Shown in pieces: positions 16,975-26,404 of a stretch of 64,000 nucleotides of DNA. A program made the translations under genes and the position numbers. The stretch's first letter is position 1, and each line of letters begins with the position of its first letter. The notes beneath the pieces are model-generated. The model made no database searches and had not been told where the DNA came from. It was given only the letters and a program-made list of their open reading frames with translations. Origin of the DNA: Chloroflexota bacterium (GTDB taxonomy: Bacteria; Chloroflexota; UBA6077; FW602-bin22; CADDYW01); contig JAJPIK010000030.1 of NCBI GenBank assembly GCA_021324795.1, positions 248,001 to 312,000 on the forward strand, given 5' to 3'.

Positions 16975-18612
16975 TCAACTAGGATTTTCGGGATGCTTTA
17001 GATCCCACAACGGTCGCCGACTGGTTACTGTCGGAATGTTCGCGAAGTTGTACGGAGGCGGCGGCGACGACGTCGCCCATTCCAAAGACCACGCATCCCA
17101 GGGATCGTCGCCAGCGACTTGGCCCCGTCGAGCACTCACGATGATGTTCCAGAGAAAAAGGAGCATGCTGACGCCCAAGATGAATGCTCCGATCGAAGAA
17201 ACAAAGTTCCACAAGAATAGCCCCGGCAGATTCGGGTAGGTATAAACGTGCCGCGGCATGCCAAGCAGTCCCAGGAAGTGCATTGGGAAGAAAGCGACAT
17301 TCACCCCGATGATTGTCAGCCAGAAATGCCAGCGCCCCAGCGTTTCAGACATGAAGCGACCGGTGATCTTGGGGAACCAATAATACGCGCCGGCAAAGAG
17401 CCCCATGACACTGCCACCAAAGAGGACGTAATGGAAGTGAGCAACGACGAAATAGCTATCGTGGACTTGCCAATCGATCGGCACTGCCGCGAGCATCGGC
17501 CCGGTCAATCCACCGATGACAAACTCTCCGATGAAGCCTGCCGCGAACAGCATAGCCGTTGTAAAGCGAATCGCTCCCCGCCACATCGTGGCGAGCCAGT
17601 TCAGGACTTTGACGCCGGTTGGAATCGCGATCAGCATGCTCGCGCCGGCGAAGTAAGCATCGGTAGTTAAGCCAAGCCCGGAGGTGAACATGTGGTGGGC
17701 CCAGACTGTCATCGCTAAGAAGGCGATCCCCACGGTTGACGCAGCGACGAACGTGTAGCCAAAAAGGGGTTTGCGCGCAAAAACGGGAACCACTTCGGAA
17801 ATCATCCCGAAGACCGGCAAGATCAGGATATAAACCTCCGGGTGGCCGAGCCACCAGAACAGGTGCTCCCAAAGCAGAACATTCCCCCCGGCGGGCACGT
17901 CGAAAAAGTGGGAACCCAGCAGTCGATCAGCGAGGAGCATGATCATGCCCGCAGCGAGCGGGGGGAGCGCCCACAGGATCAGGAATGAGTTGATCAGGAC
18001 GGTCCAGACGAATATTGGCAGACGCGAGATGGTCATCCCTGGAGCTCGCAACTGAATGATCGTCACGACCAAGTTGATTGACGTAGCAATCGAGCCAACA
18101 CTCGTGACCAGTAAGCCGGCTGCCCAATAATCCGGCCCGGCGTTGGTCGTGTAAGGAGACTCCGTCAGCGGTGCGTACATGAACCAGATATCACTGGGGG
18201 GACTACCCGCCAGGAAGCTAAAGTAGAGAAGGATTCCGCCGAAAAGCAGCAGCCAGTAGCTCATGGCGTTCAGACGCGGGAATACCATATCGCGAGCGCC
18301 GATCATCAGCGGTACAAAGTAGTTCGCGAAGCCGATGACCAGTGGCATAACCACCAGGAAGATCATCGTGGTTCCGTGCATCGTAAACAGGACATCGAAA
18401 GTCGCTGGATCCACAATTTTGCCATTGGGAGCGCTCAATTGAAGACGAATCAATAACGCCTCGAAGCCGCCAACAAAAAGGAAGAAGAGCGATGTCACGA
18501 TGTAGAGAATGCCAATGTCTTTATGATCGACGGTCGAGACCCAGCGCCATAAACCGGCCGGCGCCCTCACCGTGGGAATAGCTTGGGGATAAGGAGTCGC
18601 ATACTCGGCCAT
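16975..18612 (-). CDS. ctaD: Cytochrome c oxidase subunit I (caa3/aa3 type)
   Basis: 545 residues, twelve or more helices. It contains the haem a/a3-CuB centre: the low-spin haem His in TMHGTTMIFL, WEHLFWWLGHPEVYILILP with the cross-linked His-Pro-Glu-Val-Tyr, AHHMFTSG for the CuB His pair, and VAHFHYVLFGG for the haem ligands. The HPEVY Tyr marks the A-type oxygen reductase family. ATG with AAAGGAAAG upstream. It reduces O2 and pumps protons in the membrane, fed by the cytochrome c domain of ctaC. Confidence 0.97.
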   Translation of the reverse strand: MAEYATPYPQAIPTVRAPAGLWRWVSTVDHKDIGILYIVTSLFFLFVGGFEALLIRLQLSAPNGKIVDPATFDVLFTMHGTTMIFLVVMPLVIGFANYFVPLMIGARDMVFPRLNAMSYWLLLFGGILLYFSFLAGSPPSDIWFMYAPLTESPYTTNAGPDYWAAGLLVTSVGSIATSINLVVTIIQLRAPGMTISRLPIFVWTVLINSFLILWALPPLAAGMIMLLADRLLGSHFFDVPAGGNVLLWEHLFWWLGHPEVYILILPVFGMISEVVPVFARKPLFGYTFVAASTVGIAFLAMTVWAHHMFTSGLGLTTDAYFAGASMLIAIPTGVKVLNWLATMWRGAIRFTTAMLFAAGFIGEFVIGGLTGPMLAAVPIDWQVHDSYFVVAHFHYVLFGGSVMGLFAGAYYWFPKITGRFMSETLGRWHFWLTIIGVNVAFFPMHFLGLLGMPRHVYTYPNLPGLFLWNFVSSIGAFILGVSMLLFLWNIIVSARRGQVAGDDPWDAWSLEWATSSPPPPYNFANIPTVTSRRPLWDLKHPENPS

Positions 18613-18624
18613 TCTGTCTTTCCT

Positions 18625-19722
18625 TTAGCGCAAGGTCTCCATGTAAGCGGTCAATGCGTTGACTTGATCGGGCGTGAGGTTGAAGTTCGGCATGAGTGCC
18701 CCCGGCTTTACTACCTGAGGATTCTGCAGCCACCGGGCCATATTCGCCGGTGTGTTGTCGAGTACGCCAGCGCCAATCGTTGCGCGACTAGCAACGTGAG
18801 TGAGATTCGGGCCAGCGACCCCATTGGCCGAGGTCCCGGCGATCGCATGGCAGCTTCCACAAGCCTCGGCGGTGAAGATCTGAGCGCCTTGGGCCGCCAA
18901 TCCAGCCGGCGGCGTGGTCGCGGGTCGCTTCTCCATCTGCACCCACGCCTGATAATCCTGGGTTGACTGGGCAACCACCCGAATCGCCATCCAGGTATGC
19001 TCGACGCCGCAAAACTCGGCACATTGTCCGAGATACGTCCCCGGCGCCATCGCGGTGAACGTGACCTCGTTGACATGCCCCGGATTCGCATCAGTCTTGC
19101 CAGCGAGCTCGGGTACCCAGAAGCTGTGAATAACATCGGCCGACTCGAGATGGATCACGACCTGCTCGCCAACTGGCACATGCAGCTCGTTAGCGGTCAC
19201 AATTCCCTCATTCGGATAATCAAACTCCCACCACCATTGGTGCGCCACTACCCGAATGGTCAGTGGATCGGTCGCGGTCGCGGTGGCCTGGTGCATGGTT
19301 TGAACCGTAAGGATAAAAACAACGATCAGTAGCAAAGCGGGGATCGCCGTCCAGGCGATTTCGACTTTGGTATTGCCACTAAAGGTCGCCGCCTGCCGAC
19401 CAGGACGAGACCGGTGAGCGAAGGACGAATAGAGCAAAACCCCTTCGACGCCGAGGAAGATTAATCCAGCCACCACGAGCTGGAAAATGAAAAGGTTCTC
19501 GATCGACTGCGCCTGTGGCGAAGCCGGACTAAATGGTGAACGCGGCGCGGCGAGTGCAACACTGGGAACAACGAGCATCCCGAGCGATCCGACCATCGTG
19601 GCAGTCATCGGCAATCGCCAGGCGCCTCTGAGAAAATAGGTGATTCTTTGAACTTGGGACCGGACCGGGAAAAGAATAACGTCGCGTCGGTGAACCCTGA
19701 AGTCGATCACCTTGTCATCCAT
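18625..19722 (-). CDS. ctaC: Cytochrome c oxidase subunit II with C-terminal cytochrome c domain
   Basis: About 365 residues. A signal-like segment (MVGSLGMLVVPSVALAA) and two membrane helices precede the CuA cupredoxin domain with HQWWWEFDYP, DVIHSFWVPE and CAEFCGVEHTWM, the full CuA ligand set. A cytochrome c domain with CGSCH and distal Met in LMPNF ends the protein, defining a caa3-type subunit II. The start is uncertain: ATG at 19722 or 19752 gives an N-tail of 40-50 residues before the signal, while ATG at 19608 would begin directly at it. First gene of the leftward respiratory operon. Confidence 0.92.
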   Translation of the reverse strand: MDDKVIDFRVHRRDVILFPVRSQVQRITYFLRGAWRLPMTATMVGSLGMLVVPSVALAAPRSPFSPASPQAQSIENLFIFQLVVAGLIFLGVEGVLLYSSFAHRSRPGRQAATFSGNTKVEIAWTAIPALLLIVVFILTVQTMHQATATATDPLTIRVVAHQWWWEFDYPNEGIVTANELHVPVGEQVVIHLESADVIHSFWVPELAGKTDANPGHVNEVTFTAMAPGTYLGQCAEFCGVEHTWMAIRVVAQSTQDYQAWVQMEKRPATTPPAGLAAQGAQIFTAEACGSCHAIAGTSANGVAGPNLTHVASRATIGAGVLDNTPANMARWLQNPQVVKPGALMPNFNLTPDQVNALTAYMETLR

Positions 19723-20072
19723 GGGCAGGATTCGGAGTGCGATTAGCCGCATCCTTCGGTGCTACCAGAAGAATACCCTCCGCATCTGAGGATGTCTGTC
19801 GGGGATGCTCCGTAACTTTTGTCTGGGCTTACCCGACACGCGAGAGTGGTATACTCCTACCGTGCCATTATCAGACGATCCACTGTCGCGACCGGTAATC
19901 GCCGATCAATGCACGCGGGAATGATTTAAATGTAGCACATCTACCTCAAAGCGAAGCTCAAAGCGGTCCACGTGGCAACCGGCGAAAGCGCACGCCAAGA
20001 CTGGCGATATCGGCACTGTAAACCGTCGATCTCCGCAGCCATCAATCCCAGCGTCCATCGAGGAGGATGGAA
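19723..20072. other. Intergenic region between ctaC operon and HD gene
   Basis: About 350 bp between divergent genes. On the plus strand an extended -10 (TG-G-TATACT, 19847-19855) points at the HD gene, which would give a leader of about 210 nt; no convincing -35 or known riboswitch is seen. No clear promoter for ctaC was recognised on the minus strand, and no small gene is supported. Confidence 0.4.
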
Positions 20073-20648
20073 TTGTCTTACTCAAAAGTCCCATTTCAGA
20101 CTCTGATGCCCATTCTCGAAGCCGCCGGTGCTCTCAAGAATCTTCGTCGGTCGGGTTGGCGCCGGGTTGGGCTCCCCAACGGCGAAAGCGTGGCCGATCA
20201 TAGCTATCGCTTGAGTATCATGGCCACACTGATCGCGCCGCGCCTTGGTCTGAACGCCGAAAAGGCAGTTCGCCTCGCCCTCTTTCACGACTTGCCGGAG
20301 GCCCGCGCCGGTGACGTCACGCCGGCCGAGGGTGTCAGTCCCAACGTCAAACACGCTCGCGAGGCGGTCGCCCTGTCCGAGATCGTGGCTAACGCCCCAA
20401 ATGGATCGGTCATCTACGATTGGTGGCGCGAATATGTCTGCCAAGCAACGCCAGAAGCGCGACTGATCCACCAGTTGGACAAGCTGGAGATGGCGCTGCA
20501 AGCGCTCGAATACGAGCGAGAGGAGGGGGTCGATCTCGAGGAGTTCTGGCAGAGCGCACGCGCTGCTTTGTGCGAGCCAACGTTAATCGAGTTCTACGAC
20601 TGGCTTTATCAGCAGCGGCCCCTGGATCGTCGGCCAGTGCCAAGATAG
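20073..20648 (+). CDS. YfbR/HDDC2-like HD-domain hydrolase
   Basis: 191 residues. HD set in the YfbR/HDDC2 order: ESVADHSYR, LALFHDLPEARAGDVTP (His-Asp pair and the E-x-x-x-G-D), then HQLDKLEMALQALEYE with the final Asp. Members are 5'-deoxynucleotidases, which cut dNMPs to deoxynucleosides, so a nucleotide-pool role is likely. TTG at 20073 is preferred to the ATG at 20067 because AGGAGG (20061-20066) abuts that ATG but is 6 nt from the TTG. The stop codon abuts the convergent Nramp stop with no gap. Confidence 0.82.
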   Translation: MSYSKVPFQTLMPILEAAGALKNLRRSGWRRVGLPNGESVADHSYRLSIMATLIAPRLGLNAEKAVRLALFHDLPEARAGDVTPAEGVSPNVKHAREAVALSEIVANAPNGSVIYDWWREYVCQATPEARLIHQLDKLEMALQALEYEREEGVDLEEFWQSARAALCEPTLIEFYDWLYQQRPLDRRPVPR

Positions 20649-21989
20649 TCAGCCGCCCAACGCCAGGCCAAACATCGGTCCCACGACGGTCACGACGAGA
20701 AGCAGAATCGCTAGGCCGCCGACGACGATCACGGTGCCCCAAGCAAGGACATTGAAGCCGAAGCTATTGCGGTAGTTTCCCATGACACTCGGGTCACTGG
20801 CCAACTGAACGATAAAGACAAGAAGCGGCGGCAAGAGAAGGCCGTTTACGACCTGGACGACTAAGAGCAATTGGATCAGCGGCAGACCAGGTAGCAGGGT
20901 GACGAACGCACCGATCACGATCAGCGCGGTAAAGAGATAGTAGAACGCGGGCGCCTCGTTGGGGTTCAGTGAAATGCCTTTTTCCCAACCGAAGGCTTCG
21001 GTAAGAGAAAAGGCGGTCGCCAGCGGCAGTACGCCAGCCGCAAGCATCGACGCTCCGAGCAAGCCGATGCCGAAGAGAAGGCCGGCAAATCGCCCGGCCA
21101 GTGGAACAAGCGCCAATGCCGCGTCGGCAGCCGTGTTAATGGTTATGTGGTGGACGTATAGCGTGGCCGCGGTCGCTACGATAATGAAGAGCGCCACGAC
21201 GTTCGAGAAGATTGAGCCGAGGATCACCTCGAAACGCTCGTACGGATACTCTCGGGCCGTGATGCCCTTATCCACGACTGACGACTGGACGAACACCTGC
21301 ATGTAGGGCGTAATCGTCGTGCCGACCGTCGCGACAAACATGAAGATGTACCCCGAGTTCATTTGAAACGAAGGGACCACGGTGCGCTGAGCAACAACAA
21401 GCCAGTTAGGATGAGCGAGCACGGCCGAAATTGGGTAGGCAAAGAAGGCCAAAGTCATCAAGAGAAATACCCGCTCGACCTTCTGGTAAGAGCCACGAGC
21501 CACCAGCCACCAGATCAGGGCGGCGCTGATCGGAATTGTAATGTAGCGGCTGATACCAGCAAGCTCGAAGCTGGCCGCGATACCCGCGAACTCGGAAATC
21601 GTGGTCAATCCGTTGGCGATCAAAAGGGTCAGCATGGCAAAGACGGTCCAGCGCGGACCAAACTGCTCGCGAATGAGCTCTGACAGCCCTTTGCCAGTCA
21701 CCGCCCCCATCCGGGCACACATCTCCTGGACGACGATCAAGCTTACGGTAATCAGGACGAGCATCCAAAGGAGATCGTAGCCATAGGACGCCCCGACCGA
21801 GGCGTAGGTTGCGATGCCGCCCGCATCGTTTCCGGCATTCGCCGCGACCATACCTGGACCGAGGATGGCTAGAAATGATGCGAAAGGAATCCGACGGAGA
21901 AAGGTTACACGAATGCGGTCACGAAAGGTGATCCAGGGGTAGGCCACCCACTGGAAAACCGGCGCGCGCCAAACGTCTCTCAGCGCCAC
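20649..21989 (-). CDS. Nramp-family transporter, probably NRMT-like (Mg2+)
   Basis: 446 residues, eleven helices. Homologous to the Nramp at 3077-4381, but TM1 reads GNDAGGIATY, keeping the metal-binding Asp and replacing Asn of DPGN by Gly, and TM6 reads VGTTITPYMQ with Thr where Mn/Fe transporters have Met. Loss of the Met is known to relax selection against Ca2+/Mg2+, and Nramp-related Mg2+ transporters have altered sites of this kind. Its upstream partner carries MgtE regulatory domains, the sensor half of an Mg2+ channel, so Mg2+ transport is a reasonable inference. GTG start 16 bp after that gene's stop. Confidence 0.86.
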   Translation of the reverse strand: MALRDVWRAPVFQWVAYPWITFRDRIRVTFLRRIPFASFLAILGPGMVAANAGNDAGGIATYASVGASYGYDLLWMLVLITVSLIVVQEMCARMGAVTGKGLSELIREQFGPRWTVFAMLTLLIANGLTTISEFAGIAASFELAGISRYITIPISAALIWWLVARGSYQKVERVFLLMTLAFFAYPISAVLAHPNWLVVAQRTVVPSFQMNSGYIFMFVATVGTTITPYMQVFVQSSVVDKGITAREYPYERFEVILGSIFSNVVALFIIVATAATLYVHHITINTAADAALALVPLAGRFAGLLFGIGLLGASMLAAGVLPLATAFSLTEAFGWEKGISLNPNEAPAFYYLFTALIVIGAFVTLLPGLPLIQLLLVVQVVNGLLLPPLLVFIVQLASDPSVMGNYRNSFGFNVLAWGTVIVVGGLAILLLVVTVVGPMFGLALGG

Positions 21990-22005
21990 ACCGGCACCAT
22001 CCGAT

Positions 22006-23289
22006 TCACCGGAAAAGCTTGGGCAGACGTCGCTGCCACTCTTCGGGCAGAATCACGTCGATGGCATCGTCGACCGTCACGACGCCGAGCAAGTGATCGG
22101 CGTCGTCGACAACGGGCATGGCCAGCAGATTATAATGGGCGATCGTTCGAGCAACCTCTTCGGCAGGGTCATTCGGCCGGGCCCGGAAGATATCGCGAGT
22201 CATAATATCTTTGATCAGCGATTCCGGTGGACTGGTCACGAGTTGGCGCAACGATAAGACTCCGACGAGACGACCGTTTGGCTCCCGATCGACGACATAG
22301 ATGTAATAAATCTGATCTGGGAGCTCGGTCTGTCGGCGGAGCCGGCTAATGGCCTGGTGTGCAGTCAGATGCTCGGGAATGGTGACAAAGTCAGTCGTCA
22401 TCATCCCGCCAGCGGAATCTTCCGGGTAGGTTAGAAGCTGCTGGACGTGGGCGGCCTCATCAGCCCCCATCTCCTTGAGTAATCCTTGTGCCTGATCGGC
22501 CGGCAGCTCCCCCAGAAGATCAGCCGCGTCGTCAGGATCCATCTCATCGAGAATGTCTGCCGCGTCTTCCGGAGGCAAGGAAGAAATGATCGCGGTCGAC
22601 ACCGAAGGCTCGAGCTCTTCGACCGTATCAGCAGCAATCTCGTCTTCCAACGATGCTACGACTTCGCTCGCCTGAGGATAGGCGAGCTCCTGGACCAGTT
22701 CGGCAATGTCGGCTGGGTGAAGGCGAGCGATCTTGTTGTGTGGAATCGTTAGTTTCACCTGGGGCACCTCGCTCGCGAAAAACTCGACCTGGCTCCAGGA
22801 GATCAGTTCGCGCTGGAGGCGGTTGTCGATCAACCAGCGAGGCAAAACGCGCGCAAGGAAGCCCGCGGTGCTGACGTCGGCAGCAACCAGACGAACCACG
22901 CGGTTGTATTGTGCCAGTTGGGCATCGTTGACGCGAACCACGCGCCGCCCCGCTACGTCGACGATCTGCTTGTCCAAAATATCCTTGGCCAGCAAGACTT
23001 CTCCGTCTCGGCGCTCAAATGAACGTAAGTCCACGCGACTTGTCGACAACTGTACCTCATTGGTCGAGAAATGGTCGACCGAATCCCAACTGACGTAGAC
23101 CGGCTCGGGGATGCCACCAACGACGACCAGCAGCCCCTTCACGCGCGGAAACGGATCAGCCCCGACTTGGATGACCAGATCCTTCAGGGTACCCAAGCGG
23201 GCACCGGTCGGGCTTTTCACTCGAGCACCGAGCACTTCAGAAAGATAGTAGAGGACGGTCGAGCCGCCTCGGGTTACGTTGCCTACCAT
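22006..23289 (-). CDS. PRC-barrel / MgtE_N / CBS-pair cytosolic protein
   Basis: 427 residues with no membrane segment. Two PRC-barrel-like units (about 12-70 and 96-170), an MgtE N-terminal superhelix (186-290, with HPADIAELVQEL, LPPEDAADILDEMDPDDAADLLGEL and YPEDSAGGMMT) and two CBS domains (296-355, 360-415). In MgtE these cytosolic modules bind Mg2+ and gate the attached channel; here the channel is missing and an Nramp-family transporter is encoded 16 bp downstream. This suggests a separate sensor subunit. The acidic Mg-binding faces look intact. Domain call is firm; partnership is inferred from the operon. Confidence 0.88.
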   Translation of the reverse strand: MVGNVTRGGSTVLYYLSEVLGARVKSPTGARLGTLKDLVIQVGADPFPRVKGLLVVVGGIPEPVYVSWDSVDHFSTNEVQLSTSRVDLRSFERRDGEVLLAKDILDKQIVDVAGRRVVRVNDAQLAQYNRVVRLVAADVSTAGFLARVLPRWLIDNRLQRELISWSQVEFFASEVPQVKLTIPHNKIARLHPADIAELVQELAYPQASEVVASLEDEIAADTVEELEPSVSTAIISSLPPEDAADILDEMDPDDAADLLGELPADQAQGLLKEMGADEAAHVQQLLTYPEDSAGGMMTTDFVTIPEHLTAHQAISRLRRQTELPDQIYYIYVVDREPNGRLVGVLSLRQLVTSPPESLIKDIMTRDIFRARPNDPAEEVARTIAHYNLLAMPVVDDADHLLGVVTVDDAIDVILPEEWQRRLPKLFR

Positions 23290-23405
23290 ACCATGGCTGA
23301 CCTTGATGGTGATAACAACCTGACCTCAGGCACGAGTATACCAGAAAACCGGCCTCTGCTTTTACGGGCCGTTCACGGCCGTTTAATGGCGGCTTAATCT
23401 TTCCG

Positions 23406-23418
23406 ACATATCATATGT
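23406..23418. promoter_or_regulatory. Small inverted repeat upstream of efflux operon
   Basis: ACATAT-C-ATATGT is a perfect 6-1-6 dyad about 90 bp before the macA-like ATG and 117 bp from the divergent MgtE_N start. It is a candidate operator only. A second dyad, GGCCG-TTCA-CGGCC, lies near 23370. Confidence 0.3.
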
Positions 23419-23504
23419 GTAACGCCAAAGCGAGGCCTGACTCGGTCGGTTGAGCCACAGCCCGACGTTGGTGTTGCTGATTCGCATGGTCATGAGAAAG
23501 CGCT

Positions 23505-25625
23505 ATGCTACGTTTGCCTACTGCTTCAGTTCCTCATCACTCACCCGTTTTATCTCCACGCACCCTCGCTGGATTGCTTGGATTGGTCATCGTCGTCGGT
23601 CTCCTATCGGTTTCCGGCACGCTGGCCTCTATCGCCCAGGTCTTGCCCGGTCAAAAGGTGGCGACGCCTACCTACCAAACTACCGTCGTCGAGCGAGGTA
23701 ATCTCGTCGTCAGCGTAACCGCGACCGGTCCGATCTCCGCGGCAAACACCCTGCCGCTCAATTTCAAGACGAGTGGTCAACTCGCCGACATCAAGGTGAA
23801 CGTTGGCGACCAAGTCAAGAAGGGCCAAGTTCTGGCAGATCTGGATACCACCGATCTGAAGATCGCCCTTGATCAAGCCAACTCCAACCTAGCGCAAGCT
23901 CAAGCTGCCCTGGCAAAACTTGAAGCCGGCGCCACGCCTGCGCAGAAAGAGGTCGCCCAGACTTCAATCAACGGCGCCGAGTCGGCCCTGTCCGATGCCC
24001 AGGCAAGCCTGGCGAATACCCAGGCAACCTCGGCTAAGAGCATCGGCGTTGCCCAGGCAAGTGTCAATGCTGCTGAAACTCAGTTGGCAGCGGCCCAAGC
24101 CGCGGTAGCCTCGGCCCAGGATCAGGAGAACAAGGCCATCGCGGCTGATCAAGTCGCCATCGCGAATGCTCAGAAAAATCTCGACTCAACGAAGGCTGCC
24201 GTCGCCGCCAACATCCCGATTCTCGAAAACCAGTACGAGAAAGCGAAGGACGACCTTTACGCGGCGCAGACGAGTCGCGACAGCACCTGTGGGCACGGCG
24301 GTGGCAGCGCCTGCGACTCGGCGAATGCCACGGTGGCAGGCGCAGAAACGGAGGTCAATACTGCCGCTGCTCAGCTCAGGCAAGGCCAGGTGCAGGGCCA
24401 GCAGCAAATCCAGCAAGCGCAAGCTCAGCTTGACCAGGCCAAGGCACAGCTTGCGAACGACCAATCGAAGCTGGCCGCGGCGGTCCTCAGCGCTCAGAAT
24501 CAGGTCAAGCAAGACCAAGCCAGCGTTAATAGCGCACAGTCAAGCTTGGCCCAAGCCGAAGCTCAGGCGACTGCGACGGTTCAAACCGCGCAGAGCCAGG
24601 TCAATCAAGCAGAAAGCGGGTTGAAGTCGGCCCAGGCGAACTACGATCAGGTCGTGGCTCCTCCCACCCAAGCGGACATCGACGCCGCCAAAGCTCAGGT
24701 TGCCAACGCGCAAGCTGCAGTGCAAGCGGCCAAAGATAACCTGGCCGCGGCTACCCTCACCGCCCCCTTTGATGCGACCGTGGCTTCGATCAATGGTACG
24801 GTCGGTCAATACGTGTCTGGTGGTGCGACCACATCCAGTGATGCTCTCTTCACCCTGGTCAGCCTTGACGATCTCCAGGTCACGGCTCAAGTCAACGAAG
24901 CCGATATTGCCAAGGTCGCGGTTGGCGATCCGGTTTACTTCACCGTTAGCGCCTTTCCAAACAAGACGTTCAGGGGTAAAGTGACGGACATTCAACCAGT
25001 TGGTACCGTGGTTCAGAACGTCGTGAACTACAACGTCACGAGCTCGATCCAGTCGCTGCAAGATGCCAAGCTTTTACCGGGGATGACCGCGACGGTCAAC
25101 ATTATCTCGGCTCAAGCGAATAACGTTCTGCTAGTCCCGAATAGTGCCCTTTCCTTCGCGGTAACTGCCGCTCGCTCAGGCTTGGTGAGCTTCCCAGGGA
25201 GTCGGAGCAGTACTCCGAATGGGCGACCGCCAAGTGCAAATGGACAAACCGGTCAGGGCCAAACTGGCGCTCAGAACCGCACGGGTAATGGTGGCCAACG
25301 ATTCCGAACGGGGGGCCAGACGGGAAACAGCAGCAGTAGTCAAGGGTTTGACCAAGGAGCCGGCGCCACCCCCGGAGCGAGCAGTTCTAATCGCGCCTTT
25401 GTTTTGCTCTTGAAGGACAACCATCTCCAACCGGTGCCGGTCACCACGGGGATTACTGACGGCTCGTCGACGCAGATCATCAGTGGTCTGACCGGTGGCG
25501 AAACTATCGTCGTTGGTCAAACCGGCGGCGTGTTAGCTCCGGCTCGCTCAGGTAGTCCCGGTGGGCCAGGAAATGGGGCCCGGTTTATTGGTGGTAGTCC
25601 ATTCGCGGGAGGACTCCGAGGATGA
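23505..25625 (+). CDS. MacA-like membrane fusion (periplasmic adaptor) protein with very long coiled coil
   Basis: 706 residues. One N-terminal membrane anchor (about 21-43), a split lipoyl domain (NLVVSVTATGPISAA... and TLTAPFDATVASINGTVGQYV), a very long Ala/Gln-rich coiled coil (about 117-418), a beta-barrel (LQVTAQVNEADIAKV) and a C-terminal Gly/Ser/Gln linker followed by a membrane-proximal domain. Ordinary MacA hairpins are much shorter. Cys262 and Cys270 (TCGHGGGSAC) lie at the centre of the coil, where the hairpin tip should be. GAGAAAG precedes the ATG. It overlaps the ATPase gene by 4 bp. Substrate unknown. Confidence 0.9.
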   Translation: MLRLPTASVPHHSPVLSPRTLAGLLGLVIVVGLLSVSGTLASIAQVLPGQKVATPTYQTTVVERGNLVVSVTATGPISAANTLPLNFKTSGQLADIKVNVGDQVKKGQVLADLDTTDLKIALDQANSNLAQAQAALAKLEAGATPAQKEVAQTSINGAESALSDAQASLANTQATSAKSIGVAQASVNAAETQLAAAQAAVASAQDQENKAIAADQVAIANAQKNLDSTKAAVAANIPILENQYEKAKDDLYAAQTSRDSTCGHGGGSACDSANATVAGAETEVNTAAAQLRQGQVQGQQQIQQAQAQLDQAKAQLANDQSKLAAAVLSAQNQVKQDQASVNSAQSSLAQAEAQATATVQTAQSQVNQAESGLKSAQANYDQVVAPPTQADIDAAKAQVANAQAAVQAAKDNLAAATLTAPFDATVASINGTVGQYVSGGATTSSDALFTLVSLDDLQVTAQVNEADIAKVAVGDPVYFTVSAFPNKTFRGKVTDIQPVGTVVQNVVNYNVTSSIQSLQDAKLLPGMTATVNIISAQANNVLLVPNSALSFAVTAARSGLVSFPGSRSSTPNGRPPSANGQTGQGQTGAQNRTGNGGQRFRTGGQTGNSSSSQGFDQGAGATPGASSSNRAFVLLLKDNHLQPVPVTTGITDGSSTQIISGLTGGETIVVGQTGGVLAPARSGSPGGPGNGARFIGGSPFAGGLRG

Positions 25626-26404
25626 TCATGCACGCTGAAAGAGACGGCGCGAATCGGCCGACGATTCGAGTCGAAGGCTTGACCAAGGATTACTTCATCG
25701 GGACGAACGTCGTTCACGCCCTACGCGGCATCAGTCTCGACGTCTACCCGGGTGAATTCGTCGCGGTGATGGGAGCATCGGGCTCGGGGAAGTCGACGTT
25801 CATGAACCTGATCGGTGGGCTCGACCGGCCTACCTCCGGCACCTATTACCTGGATGGAATCGACGTTTCGAAGCTAGAGCCGGACCAGCTTGCGCTGGTC
25901 CGGAATCGCAAGGTCGGCTTCATTTTCCAGGGATTCAATTTACTACCGCGCATGACCGCGTTGAGCAACGTCATGCTGCCCATGATGTATGCGGGCGTGC
26001 CGCATGATAAGATGGTTGAAAGAGCGATGGCCGCGCTTCAGGCGGTTGGCTTAGCCGACCGGGCGAACCACCGCCCGTCGGAGCTTTCGGGCGGACAGCA
26101 GCAGCGCGTGGCGATTGCCCGATCACTGGTCAATGGACCGGCGATGATTCTTGCCGACGAGCCAACTGGTAACCTTGATAGTCGAACGAGCGTGGAGGTC
26201 ATGTCGATTCTCCAACAGCTCAACACTCAAGGCATCACTATCGTTCTCGTGACCCACGAACCGGACATTGCCAGCTACTGCAAGCGAGTAGTGCGTTTCC
26301 GTGACGGTCGGGTGATTCAGGACCAATTGAATCCCTCCCCGCGCAACGCCACCGAGGTGTTGCTCGCCCTGCCCGTCGACCCGTTGGAGGTATCCACTTC
26401 ATGA
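25622..26404 (+). CDS. MacB/LolD-type ABC transporter ATP-binding protein
   Basis: 260 residues. Walker [11 protein letters not shown]-loop [14 protein letters not shown], signature [14 protein letters not shown], Walker [14 protein letters not shown] and H-loop VLVTHEP are all present. The [16 protein letters not shown] stretch is typical of the MacB/FtsE/LolD class. The start codon overlaps the adaptor gene stop as ATGA and the stop overlaps the permease start the same way, so stoichiometric translation is likely. Powers the export or mechanotransmission complex with the adjoining permease. Confidence 0.95.
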   Translation: MIMHAERDGANRPTIRVEGLTKDYFIGTNVVHALRGISLDVYPGEFVAVMGASGSGKSTFMNLIGGLDRPTSGTYYLDGIDVSKLEPDQLALVRNRKVGFIFQGFNLLPRMTALSNVMLPMMYAGVPHDKMVERAMAALQAVGLADRANHRPSELSGGQQQRVAIARSLVNGPAMILADEPTGNLDSRTSVEVMSILQQLNTQGITIVLVTHEPDIASYCKRVVRFRDGRVIQDQLNPSPRNATEVLLALPVDPLEVSTS

